DNA from: Lomentospora prolificans
Lineage: Eukaryota > Ascomycota > Sordariomycetes > Microascales > Microascaceae
Assembly (NCBI GenBank): GCA_029532625.1
Contig: JARFXM010000009.1
Span: 5,383,501-5,447,500, forward strand
DNA length: 64,000 nucleotides
Direction: 5' to 3'
Under the pieces are notes generated by a model that had not been told where the DNA came from, made no database searches, and saw nothing but the letters and a program-made list of their open reading frames with translations. Positions 1 through 9,780 of the stretch are shown here, piece after piece. How positions within the stretch are numbered: position 1 is the stretch's first letter; every line of letters begins with the position of its first letter. A program made the translations under genes and the position numbers.

Positions 1-791
1 GCACGGGTCGGGGAGGATGGGCGAGGGACAGGGCATGAATGAGGTGTGGTACTCCGAGGGCCGGGATCCGATGGAGTTAGTCACTTAGACCGGCGGCGGT
101 ATTGATACCCATGTGCCGATGAAGGCGGGAAGATCCTAGGGGAGCGGTTCCCGGGGCCGGGGTTTGAACTACGTATGTGGGGTGGACGGCATGTGGAGGA
201 GACTTTGCAAGTAATGGCAGTACATGCTGCATGCGAAACGGACCCCCTCCTTGCATCAGGCCCAAATCCTACCCCTCTGGTGAGCGGAGACTATTACTGG
301 AGATATCGTGAAGACAGCCCAAGGCGAGCGTACAGGGTGGCAGAGACCCTCAACATGACCCTCTATGGTCAACGATCAGTCTTCCTTTCGTAGCACGAAT
401 TTTATGAAGTATATGAACAATAGAAACGTTTTCTTCATTGTTCCAAGTACATTTTTCCTACCAATACTCCCTGGGGTGCGAGGAAGTCGAGGTAGTCGTG
501 TCTTGGCAGTGGCTGTGTAGAGATCGGTGGACCTGTAAGGCTACCAGATTGACACCCCCGATTGGCCAATCACCGAGGAACAGCAAGTTTCGTCCAAACC
601 TCATCTCAACCTCGTCAAAATTCTCCTCCGCACCACCACCGGCCTTATCGACCTTGAAAGAGCCCTTGCTCGACCTGTATCGTCATAAAACCGTTCGAAA
701 TAGCGAGTCTTGCCACTGTAAGACCCCGATATCGCGCCAGCGGACCGGCGATGCCTCGACAAGCGACGAAATCCCACCAAATACGCTAGTC
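1..791. other. Intergenic / upstream of the PPR gene
   Basis: No gene is supported here. A plus-strand frame stays open from about 438 into the PPR gene, but it contains no ATG before 792, so it is probably leader sequence. A short plus-strand frame at 175-393 matches no family I recognise. Confidence 0.55.
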
Positions 792-3230
792 ATGCCGGTG
801 TCCGCTGAGCTATGCCTCCGGCGACGGATGATGCTCGCGGCGGCGTCTGCGCGACGGATACACGGTGTTGGAGGCGTGGCAATCCGCCGGATCAGTGTCT
901 GTGCTGCGCGACTGGACGCGTCGGCCTGGCGGCAAGGGAAAAGCAGTAGCGCGGCCGTCTTTACCCCCAAGTCTGCTGGGGGACCGAAATCATGGAGCAC
1001 GCCGCGTATGGGAAATAAGGAGAGAAGTCTAGCGCTGTTTAAGAGCGTCGTGGGTGGTAACATGGAGGGTGCTGGCGGAGAAGCCGTCGATAGCGTGGGG
1101 CAGCGCATCACGGAGGTGCGGTTCCTGATGCGGTCCGGCCAGATGACTGCGGATGAGGTTTGGAAGGCCATCAAAGAAGAGATATTGCCGGCTCTACGGA
1201 ACGTCGAGGGGGTCAATGTCGACGTAGCGGCTGGGCTGAGAGGTCTGCTGGAGCCCATCATGGAAGCTAAGAGGGAGAGGATCGGCGACCGCGCCTTACC
1301 GAGCGGGAAGGAAGTGGCGGAGGTGTACGTGGACTTTGGCAAGACTACGAATCTTCGCCCGCTGTTGAGGCTCGTCAGGGGCATGCTCGAGCACGTGGCG
1401 GAGCAGGACCCTACCGACTCGGTTCCCATCGTCGAGGACATTGCGGGGTTGTGGGCAGTGATTTTTGGCGCGGTCCTGCCTGCACGGCCAGGCGTGCTGC
1501 GGATACCGGCGTTGAAGAGCGCCAAAGTGCAGCGCTTCATCCGGCGGCCGGACCCTTTTGCTGCGGTTATCCAGGGCCTCATGGCTCCCGTGCCGGCTGT
1601 TCAGTTGGCCGGAATGCCAGCTTTTCTCTTGGCTACATTGGCGGCCATTGAAAAAGTGGATTTGCGGTCTAGCGAGGCCGTGAAGCCTATTGTGCCGCTT
1701 CTCAATCTCCTGGAAGACCTCATGGCTGCGGTGTGGGTCAATCCCGAGGAGGCGATGCATGAGTTCCAGGGCCAGTCCGAGATACTCCGCGATTACGTCT
1801 CGTCCAATATTGAAATACTACAGGAACGGACGAAGCCCGCGTTGGATTCCAGCCAGTTCCATCGACACCTCTCCCGGGCTTTTAAAGCGCGCGATCTGGA
1901 TCACATTCGGCAGGTTTGGGCTGAGCTCTCGGCCCAGATCCATAATAGCGGCGTCCAGGTCGGTACTGAAGCGCACAAGCGCTATGCAGATCTACTTAAC
2001 TTTTGCGTCTTTATCTGGTGCGCACTTGGCCAGGACGACATCGACATCGTCTTAACTTTTATGAACCACAACGGATTCGATTACACGCTACGGACGTACA
2101 CGTCAATGATTGAGGGATGGAAGCAGGCGAGGAAGCCTAGGAACATTGGGCTGCTCTGGGCCAAACTTGTCAAGGATCGTATACCTTTGGACTCTGTGAT
2201 TTGGTCGGCTAGGATATCGGCGCTCATGGCCTGCGGGCTCGAGAAACCAGCTCTCCGCGCGCTACACGAGATGGGCCAACTCTGGGACGAGGCCGTCAAG
2301 CATGGACAGCAAGCGGAGGCGGTGAAACCGGATATCGGGCCCGTCAACGCAGCGCTTACCGGAGTGTTGCGGTCTAAAGGCGTGAAGGCTGCGCCAGTTG
2401 TACTGTCATGGGCGGCTAAGTACGATATTGAGCCCGACATTATTACATACAATATGCTCTTGAGGGCGATGCTTAAGGACGGACTCGCGAACGAGGCGGC
2501 TGCCTTGCTTCGAGATATGAACGGCCGAGGCGTGGGCGCTGACGCGGCGACCTTCACCATCATTGTAGAGGAAGTCCTCGGCGCGGCGGCCGGAACGAGC
2601 GAGGAGCAGCAGCTCGCAGCGGTGCAGGGCATCTTCGCGGCCATCGAGGCATCGGGCCAGAAGCCCAAGATCGCCACGTACGCCAAGATGATCCACGTCC
2701 TCCTCGACTCCCCCGGCAAGCATAGTGGACCTCGAGTCCCCGGCGACGCGTCAAAGGCCGTCAAGGCCGTCCTCTCCCACATGGAGCGCAACGGCGTGCT
2801 CCCTTCGTCTCACATCTTCACCATCATCGCCGACTACCACTTCTCGCGCGGCGAGGTCGACGCGGTGCGCGACATGATTGCCGGGTGGGGCCTTAAGACG
2901 ACGCCCGCCGAGGCGTCGGACAAGGTCGACAGCGTGTTCTGGGAGGTCGTCATCCGAGGGTACTCGCGGGCCGGGCTGGCGCAGGAGGCCAAGGAGGCGT
3001 TCTTCCGGCTGCGGAAGGAGAGGCGGGTGGCGCTCAGCGTTCTTGACCAGTTGCTCGTCGCGCTGCTGAAGGAGGGGGACCAGGAGGGGGCTCGGGAACT
3101 GGTTGCGGCGGTCAGAGAGAGGAAGGCGGGAGCCGATGGGGATGGCGGGGAAGGCGGGGAAGGCGAGGAAGGGGAAAGATATATGAAGCATCACTTTTGG
3201 CATGTTGTCGCTGCGCATGGGCTGGGTTGA
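792..3230 (+). CDS. Mitochondrial pentatricopeptide-repeat (PPR) protein
   Basis: Single-exon gene for an 812-residue protein. The frame is open from 438, but the first in-frame ATG is at 792 and was taken as the start. The first 60 residues are rich in Arg, Ala and Ser and lack acidic residues (CLRRRMMLAAASARRIHG), as in mitochondrial presequences. The C-terminal half holds degenerate 35-residue helical-hairpin repeats of PPR type, for example around DYTLRTYTSMIEGWKQA, EPDIITYNMLLRAMLKDG, KPKIATYAKMIHVLL and DSVFWEVVIRGYSRAG. PPR proteins bind single-stranded organellar RNA and act in RNA stability, processing or translation. The RNA target cannot be inferred. The C-terminus has an acidic-glycine stretch (GDGGEGGEGEEGE). 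Family is fairly certain; no specific orthologue is claimed. Confidence 0.82.
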   Translation: MPVSAELCLRRRMMLAAASARRIHGVGGVAIRRISVCAARLDASAWRQGKSSSAAVFTPKSAGGPKSWSTPRMGNKERSLALFKSVVGGNMEGAGGEAVDSVGQRITEVRFLMRSGQMTADEVWKAIKEEILPALRNVEGVNVDVAAGLRGLLEPIMEAKRERIGDRALPSGKEVAEVYVDFGKTTNLRPLLRLVRGMLEHVAEQDPTDSVPIVEDIAGLWAVIFGAVLPARPGVLRIPALKSAKVQRFIRRPDPFAAVIQGLMAPVPAVQLAGMPAFLLATLAAIEKVDLRSSEAVKPIVPLLNLLEDLMAAVWVNPEEAMHEFQGQSEILRDYVSSNIEILQERTKPALDSSQFHRHLSRAFKARDLDHIRQVWAELSAQIHNSGVQVGTEAHKRYADLLNFCVFIWCALGQDDIDIVLTFMNHNGFDYTLRTYTSMIEGWKQARKPRNIGLLWAKLVKDRIPLDSVIWSARISALMACGLEKPALRALHEMGQLWDEAVKHGQQAEAVKPDIGPVNAALTGVLRSKGVKAAPVVLSWAAKYDIEPDIITYNMLLRAMLKDGLANEAAALLRDMNGRGVGADAATFTIIVEEVLGAAAGTSEEQQLAAVQGIFAAIEASGQKPKIATYAKMIHVLLDSPGKHSGPRVPGDASKAVKAVLSHMERNGVLPSSHIFTIIADYHFSRGEVDAVRDMIAGWGLKTTPAEASDKVDSVFWEVVIRGYSRAGLAQEAKEAFFRLRKERRVALSVLDQLLVALLKEGDQEGARELVAAVRERKAGADGDGGEGGEGEEGERYMKHHFWHVVAAHGLG

Positions 3231-4126
3231 GTGGCGTGTACGATTCGAGGGTGGGTTATCTGTCACTACCATCCGTCACTACTAGGGTTTGCATTGCATA
3301 TATAAAAGAAGCGAGATCCATATAGATAGTCATTTACCGTGTAGTTTTAAGAGTTTCCTTTTTTTTTTTTTTTTTTTTGTAGTATTGCAGAGATCTACCT
3401 CAGCATAGCAGGAGCTTCATCAGAAAGACAGGCGTGACCTTGCAGTTATGAAATGATGAAGTGATCGATGGCGATGATTTCCTACGGAGAGCTAATTGCC
3501 TATTTGGGAAAGACCTAGTCGTTTTTCTCACCGAACTATTGCGAGGCATCAATGAAGCCAGATTTCTTTTTCCTCTCAGCCCATCTCAGTGGACTCTTGC
3601 CTGGTTTTCTCTCTTCTTCGCTTTCATTTCATTCTAGTCACTCAGCAAGGCCCACCAAGTACGGCACCTGGGATGGACCTGGTCCTCAGCTCCAGCCTTA
3701 CCCAGCCCAAAGCCTGGCGTTGAGGCAGCCAAAGAGAAGCCGAAATCTGTCCTCTTTTTTTTTTCGCCATTCTTTCGCCACACACGAACAAGGTGGCCCG
3801 GACACTCAACCCCCCCTAAGGAAACTTTCAATCTGATGGGAATCAATTAATTCCCTGTATGGCTTGATCCAGTTCCATTCTTATTGAATTCTGCGTCATC
3901 AATCAATCAGGCTGGTGTTCTCCGATTTTGTCGCCGTGTCTGCGCTCGGTGAAGCTACTACTACATCGTGTCTCATTCCGCATTACGACGCCATCCATAT
4001 CAACCCACACACAGCCGCTGAGCCGACAGAAACCAATTCCAAAACCAACAACCAAAACAGTCCAATCCACTCGAGTACCCAAGGAGAAGAAAAGTAAAAA
4101 AAGAAAAAGAAAAAAAGGGAGACACA
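3231..4126. other. Intergenic, PPR to SARAF-like gene
   Basis: Contains a poly-T run near 3358-3379. From about 4080 it is purine-rich and runs directly into the start codon of the next gene, so it probably includes the PPR 3' UTR and the SARAF-like 5' leader. No gene seen. Confidence 0.6.
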
Positions 4127-5050
4127 ATGCACCTCTCTACCCCCCTCACAGCCCTCATCCTCCTCCTCCTCACCCCCCTCACAACAACAGCCTCCACGCG
4201 CCCCAAAAACGCCATCCTCCTCTCCCAAATCCGCTCTCTCACGCTGCGCTCCGGCTCCAAAACCACCCACCGCCGCGTCTCCGCCATCCCCCAGCTCAAA
4301 TGCGTCTCCCCGGCCCCCATCTGCGCCCTCCACCGCATCGACGTCATGCGCTGCACGAACCAGGGCTCCTCCTACTCCGACGAGGACGTCCAGTGGTCCT
4401 GCAAGGCCGAGCTGCCCGAGGAGCTCAGGCTCGGTTCCACAGAGGTCATCTGCGAGGGCTACGATTCTCCTGACGATCCGTACGTTCTAAAGGGGAGCTG
4501 CGGCGTCGAGTATAGGCTCGTCCTTACGGAGAAGGGGGAAAACCGGTATCCCGACATCGCGGAGCAGTGGTCTGCGGGCCGTGGCTGGGATACGGGCTCG
4601 TACGTGTTTGTCGGCGTCTTTCTCGCCGTGTTGGCCTGGATCCTGTATTCGGCCTTCTTCTCGGCCAGGGACGTCCAGAGACGCGTCAACGACGCTAGGC
4701 GAGGCGGAGGCGGCTTCTGGCCCGGTGGAGGCGATGGCCCGGGCGGATGGGGAGGTCCCGGCTGGGGTCCTGGAGGTGACAATGATCCGCCCCCGCCCTA
4801 CCCGGGACACAAGCCCTACGGGTCGGGTGGCAGTGGACAGCAATGGCAGCCTGGTTTCTGGACCGGCCTCGCTGGCGGTGCCGCTGCCACGTACTTGGCG
4901 TCCAGGGCTAATAACAACAACGAGCACCGGGATCAAAGAAGGTATGGCGGCCGAGGTTGGAGCAGGGGCGAGTCGTCGTCTTCGGCCTTCACTTCCGGCT
5001 CGAGCGCTAGGCACGAGAGTACCGGATTCGGATCGACTTCGAGGCGCTAG
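4127..5050 (+). CDS. SARAF-like store-operated calcium entry regulator (TMEM66 family)
   Basis: Single-exon gene, 307 residues. Residues 1-22 form a signal peptide with a leucine-rich core. The luminal domain (about 50-150) has the family's conserved cysteines and core, seen as VQWSCKAELPEELRLG followed by STEVICEGYDSPDDPYVLKG and SCGVEYRLVLTE. One transmembrane helix lies at about 157-178 (YVFVGVFLAVLAWILY). The cytosolic tail (179-307) is rich in Gly, Pro and Ser with a PPPPYPGHKPYG stretch. In animals SARAF is an ER membrane protein that promotes inactivation of store-operated calcium entry. Fungi lack canonical STIM/Orai, so the fungal role is inferred only as ER calcium handling. The next gene, BRE1, is convergent. 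Confidence 0.85.
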   Translation: MHLSTPLTALILLLLTPLTTTASTRPKNAILLSQIRSLTLRSGSKTTHRRVSAIPQLKCVSPAPICALHRIDVMRCTNQGSSYSDEDVQWSCKAELPEELRLGSTEVICEGYDSPDDPYVLKGSCGVEYRLVLTEKGENRYPDIAEQWSAGRGWDTGSYVFVGVFLAVLAWILYSAFFSARDVQRRVNDARRGGGGFWPGGGDGPGGWGGPGWGPGGDNDPPPPYPGHKPYGSGGSGQQWQPGFWTGLAGGAAATYLASRANNNNEHRDQRRYGGRGWSRGESSSSAFTSGSSARHESTGFGSTSRR

Positions 5051-6036
5051 GGTCAACAGCACGCGGAAAACCGTCCTGAGTCCGACGACCGACAGATGGC
5101 TTGTTCAGCAATGACCTCTGGGAGCAATGAAATAGTAGTCACGCAACGGGGCAGTGCCATGGAAACGAAGAGTGGTATATACCGACGCAACTACGCAAAG
5201 GAGAGCGACCCATCTATATACCCTCCGCCTCCTTCCATCCTCCTCGCACCATGTCTTCGGCCTTCAGCCCATCCTTCCCCGGGGAATCTTTTTAACAAAG
5301 GCGAAAATCCGTACTATGTACAATAATACAATGACCGAACATAAAAGCTTCGTCCCTCTTCCGAAAATAAAAGAGTAAAAAAAAATAGGCCTTGCAAGGT
5401 TATGCTATGTTCCTCGCTTCTTCCGCTATTGTTGTCACAAATAGACACACACTCGTCCTCGCCCGCGGCTGCGCGCTAACGATTCTCGCCTCCATGTGTC
5501 TTTTCACCAAACATTCATACACACGGCGTTCGCACGCGACGTCTTTTCCTCGTAGAGAAGAAAGCATAAAAAAGTACAATGAGGTACGGAAAGATGTTTT
5601 TGTCTTTCCAATGATGTAGGGTGCTGAATGTTGCCGCTCCTCATTTCGACTGGCTTCAAGCGGTGCACGCGCTAGGCTGTATCTCTCCTCGTTTTCCTTG
5701 ATTAACCGCTGCGGTTTATAGTGTATCTCGTACAAACAACAGCCGCGATCCCCATCGAAGTAGTAGATAGATGGGGTGGGCTGTAGGCGCGGCATGGCTA
5801 ATCCTGGTTGGTTGTCGTCGGTCGTGGCCTTGAACATTCCCGCTCCCATACGTGGGGTTCCCAAATGCCATCATGGAATCAATAGCATTAGGCGGCACCG
5901 ACATAATGTGTACCCTTCCCCCCCCAAACTATCCCTTCTCAACTCAGAGAGTAGTTAACATGACAAGAGACGTGGCGGATAAGTCGTTTCAGTCATGTCA
6001 ACAGCACCATAACATCTTTTCGCTAAAATTAACCAC
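5051..6036. other. Convergent intergenic region, SARAF-like / BRE1 3' ends
   Basis: No gene supported. Small frames on both strands have no recognisable domain and probably lie in the two 3' UTRs. Confidence 0.55.
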
Positions 6037-8898
6037 TTAGTGGTGGACGGCCATAACATCCATCTTATCGAAAGCACGGGAGCAGTTCGGGCATTTTCGC
6101 ATTCGGTTGCTGATTCGGTTCTCGACGCATTTGTTGCAAAAGAGGTGCCCGCAGGTCTTGAGCGCAGTATTCTTGAAGTTCTCGTTGCATATCGAACAAA
6201 CCATGAGCGTCTAGAGGCAAACGGGTGAAAAGTTAGCAGAGAGAAACAGAAGGTAGATGCACATGTCCCCGGGAGCTGGTCGTGCTGTGTGAATTTTTTT
6301 TTCTTTTTCTTTTCCTTTCCCTTTTTTCTTTTTTTCTTTTTTTTTTTTTAAAAAAAAAGGGGGCAACAAAAGAGGTAACTTACCCTTAGTCCCTTCTCAA
6401 CATCGGAAGAATTGCTCTCCGCCTTGGTCTTCCAGCCGTCCTTGTCCTTTTGGAGGGTTTCCACCCGGACCTTGAGGCGATCAGTTTCCGCTTCAAGGGT
6501 GATGTTGCGCTCCCTCATGGCTGCTACCGTCCCGTCCTTGGACTTGACGAGATCGTTCAAATCGGAAATCTCCTTCTTGAAGGTATCGGTCTTCCTCGCT
6601 GCCTCTGACGCCGCAGCCTCGAGCTTCTTGTTCTCCGCGGCGAGAGTCATATTGGCTTGCCTTAGGTCGGAGACTTGTTTCTCAAGGTTGCCGAGAAGGA
6701 TCCGGTTCTGCACTTCGACGTCCTTAAGCTGGGCGATGATCTCCGTGCTCTTACCACCTTGAAGTCGGAGCGTTCGGATTTCGCTCATCTTGGTATCGGC
6801 GTCCTTTCTTGCGGCAAAGTACTTTTGGTCGGCCTTGCTCTTCTCGGCCGTGAGAATACTGATACGGTTCTCGAGCGATTCAAAATCCATAACCTTCTTG
6901 TGACTGAGCGCCATGGCCTTGCGGTATGCCTTCTCCATCGCTGGGAGCTCGTTGGATACCGCCTGGTAGTCTTGCTGTAGCTTCCGGTGCTTAGTGAGAA
7001 GCGCGTCTCGCTCGAGACCTTCTAACTCCACGTCAGGTTCCGTCATCTCCTGGTCCTCGGAAGTCGGGCGGAGCCTCGTGATTTCGGATTCCAACGCGGC
7101 GATTCTATCATCCTTGGAGCTGACCAACTCCTTCATATGCTCGAGAGCAGATTGTTGTTGTTCCTGACTAGCCCGGCGCATCGTATTGTCAGCAAGGAGT
7201 TCGTCCCTCGCAGACCGAAGGCGTGCTAGGTCATTGTCCCGCGCGACGAGGTCGGTATCGAGTTCCTGGGTAAGGGCCTGGGCATCGGCTTCGACCTGCC
7301 GCTTAAAATTTGTCCGCTCCGCACTAAGCTTCTCAATTTCTTCCCTCAGTTGCGCGTTAGTGGCCTCGAGATGGTTGACCTGCTTAATCAGTTCTTCGCT
7401 CTTCGTTTTGAACAGCTTGAAAACATCAGTCCGTATATAGTCTTCATCTGTTAGAGTCTCCCGGCGTGATTTCAATGCAGAGTTTTCCTCCTGCAAGGTC
7501 TTGAGTTCCTCCAAGATGGACTGTATTTGTTCCTTTTGACGGCTAACGACGACACGCTCTTCCTCGTACTTTTGGAGAATTTCCGGGCTCACGCCATTCG
7601 ATTCCGTAGTAGGCTTAGTTTCCGAGTCCGGAGATGATCGCTTTGTATCATTGGCTAAGGCTTTCTTCTCGAGTTCCTGTACCTGCGCACTCTTCACCCT
7701 GTCGAGTTTCTTCTCCGCCTTAAAGTATCGGAGTGTCGCGGTGTTCAGTTGTTCTGAGAGTTGTTCCTTTTCGGAACTCAGCCTGTCCAACTTGACAAAG
7801 TAATCCTTTTGACTCGCAAGCAGTTTGTTGATACGCTCTTCGAGGGTCGCAAGATCCGGCTTGATAGTACCCCTCGACGCCGCGAGGCGGGTTAGCAACG
7901 CCTCGGCTTTAGACTTGAGACCTTTGGCTTTTTCGTCAAGGTGTTTTTGAAAGTCCGTGCTATCTTCAAAGGTTACTCCGGTGAGGTATGGGGGTTCTAG
8001 AACGAAACGTTTAGCCGTCTCCCGAGCATATGACCACAGCCGCCTCACCCGATAGCAGAAACTTACCCGGTGATAAAGCCTCAGAGGGCACAGTAGAAGT
8101 AGCGACGAGTTCAATCTCTTGTAGGAGCTGCGGCTGCATGTTAGCCGACGGATGCCCAGGTGAAGATGACTGGCGAGGTGCAGCCCAGTTGAGAGGGTGA
8201 GGGAACAATATGAGGGAAACGTACTTGGCGCCACCACGCATCGACAATCCGAAGATGGTCGTCATGATATAAGGACCTCTTGTGCAATTCTTCGAGGCGG
8301 GCGGAATAAGTCGCAGCCTCACGTTTGTATTCATTCATTCGACGGTATATTGCGCCTTTGGCGAATTTCTTGGCATTTCTAGTTAGCACGTGTCTGTCTC
8401 CATCGCGTCGGACGAGTGTGAAGCGAAACAAAGTCGAAAACAAGAATGGTAAGAGCGGCTGCAGAGAGAAACAGCAGGACGGGATTTTCGCATCACGCGT
8501 GGATATGGTTTGAGGAATCTGATGATGGGTTTCTCTGTGGCGATCTAAAGAGATTTCCAAGTTGGGGGCGGGTGAGCCAAAATGCTGAGGTGGCTCTCAA
8601 CGATGAGGAAATAACCCAAAATGGCCGGGAACAATGTCGAAATTGTGCGAAATTGAATGAAAAACGAAAGATTGGGATGGAAGGACACGCGAAAGGGGCT
8701 TACCTCGATCCAAACTTCTTCGGATTGGCCGTCATGATCGTCTTTGGTCACGCCTCCGTTTACGGCCAACTTCTTGCGTGGCGGCGCGCCATCGTCGCTG
8801 GTGCCGGCTGGCCGCTTCCGATCTTCGATCTTGTCCTTGTCCATCTTGGATGAGGCGGACGTACGAAGAGAGGAGTTTTGGGTTGTCGCAACAGGCAT
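6037..8898 (-). CDS. bre1: E3 ubiquitin-protein ligase BRE1 (histone H2B monoubiquitination)
   Basis: Five exons on the minus strand: 8898-8704, 8368-8225, 8133-8067, 7996-6384 and 6210-6037. All phases join correctly and give 730 residues, the usual length for fungal BRE1. Exon 1 carries a basic segment (EDRKRPAG, PPRKKLAVNGG). Exon 2 has the family signature (AIYRRMNEYKREAATYS ... YHDDHLRIVDAWWRQ). Most of exon 4 is coiled coil. Exon 5 is the C-terminal RING at about 678-716: CSIC, CGHLFCNKC, CPNC. BRE1 works with the E2 Rad6 in the nucleus to monoubiquitinate histone H2B, which primes H3K4 and H3K79 methylation. The ATG at 8898 was chosen because it is first in frame; a second in-frame Met at 8844 is possible. 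The last intron has a long T/A-rich tract (about 6296-6359). Confidence 0.93.
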
Positions 8899-9780
8899 TA
8901 GAAGGAGCGCAGGGATGAACGAGAGGGCGACTGGTTGCTGCGGTGAGGCCGTCGACGAGCGAGAGAAGCAGGCGTCAGGAAAATGAGAGGGGGGTCAGGG
9001 GGCGTGCGGAGGGAGAGATGGGGATTTGACGGTGTCGCCCGTCGGCGACAAGGCTCGAGTTTTGACGCTAGAAAGAGGATGAAGCGGATGATGATGGCAT
9101 CAAAAATATATTTGGCCGTACACGCCGAAGATATGTAGTCCTGCAGGCGATAGGAGAAGGGATGGGTGGTGCCAAAGGGGGCGGAACGCTGGTTTGGAAA
9201 GGAGAAACACCAAAGTCGATGAATTTTTGAGAGTTGCAACCATGAAGGGAACAGCGTCCCTTCGCCAAATCTCAGGCTTGGGAAATCCGAGAATGGTTTA
9301 GTGTGAGTCTCGCCTCAATCCGAGGAAAGGATTGGCTGGGTTGCGCGTAAGCGCATTAAATGTTAGGGAACACCACGGCTTTTATGGGTTTCGGCTAATT
9401 ACCGGGTATTCTCATTGAGCTTTTCTCCAGAGTACCGGTGTCCCACCCAGCACGGCAGTACAGGCAAGAAAAAAAAAAGTGACATGAGAATTTTAGTAGT
9501 GCCTCTTCAAACCGCTCGTCGCCCTCCCGCTTCTACCTGCTATCTTCTCTTTTCCCTCGCTGTGATCGCTCGTGTCAACCCGAACTCACCTTTATTCTCG
9601 TCCAATTGTCAATGCCGGCCCGCAATAATTTCCTGTCGTTTGTCCCCTGCACCTTATTTAGGATCGACAATTTCACCAAGTCGCACCTCTGACTCGAGCC
9701 CAGGCTGTGAGCGTCACCCCGCCCCGTCTTCCCTGTGGCACTCACTGTAGTGGACGCCAATCGGCCTTGTCTTGCCCAAC
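8899..9780. promoter_or_regulatory. Divergent promoter region, BRE1 / BDP1
   Basis: An 882-bp gap between two divergent start codons, so both promoters must lie here. No TATA box is convincing. Short open frames here match nothing I recognise. Confidence 0.55.

Noticed and set aside
438..791. In-frame N-terminal extension of the PPR protein
   Set aside because: It has no ATG, only a TTG at the upstream limit. The presequence-like residues begin at the ATG at 792.
683..1582. Minus-strand frame of 299 codons
   Set aside because: It lies opposite the PPR gene and is its antisense shadow.
5400..5864. Minus-strand frame of 154 codons downstream of BRE1
   Set aside because: No domain or conserved pattern; more likely BRE1 3' UTR.
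8369..8380. TAG acceptor for BRE1 intron 1
   Set aside because: It would shift the frame and falls two bases from the branch site; the CAAG acceptor at 8369-8370 keeps phase 0 and gives the conserved KFAKGAIYRR.
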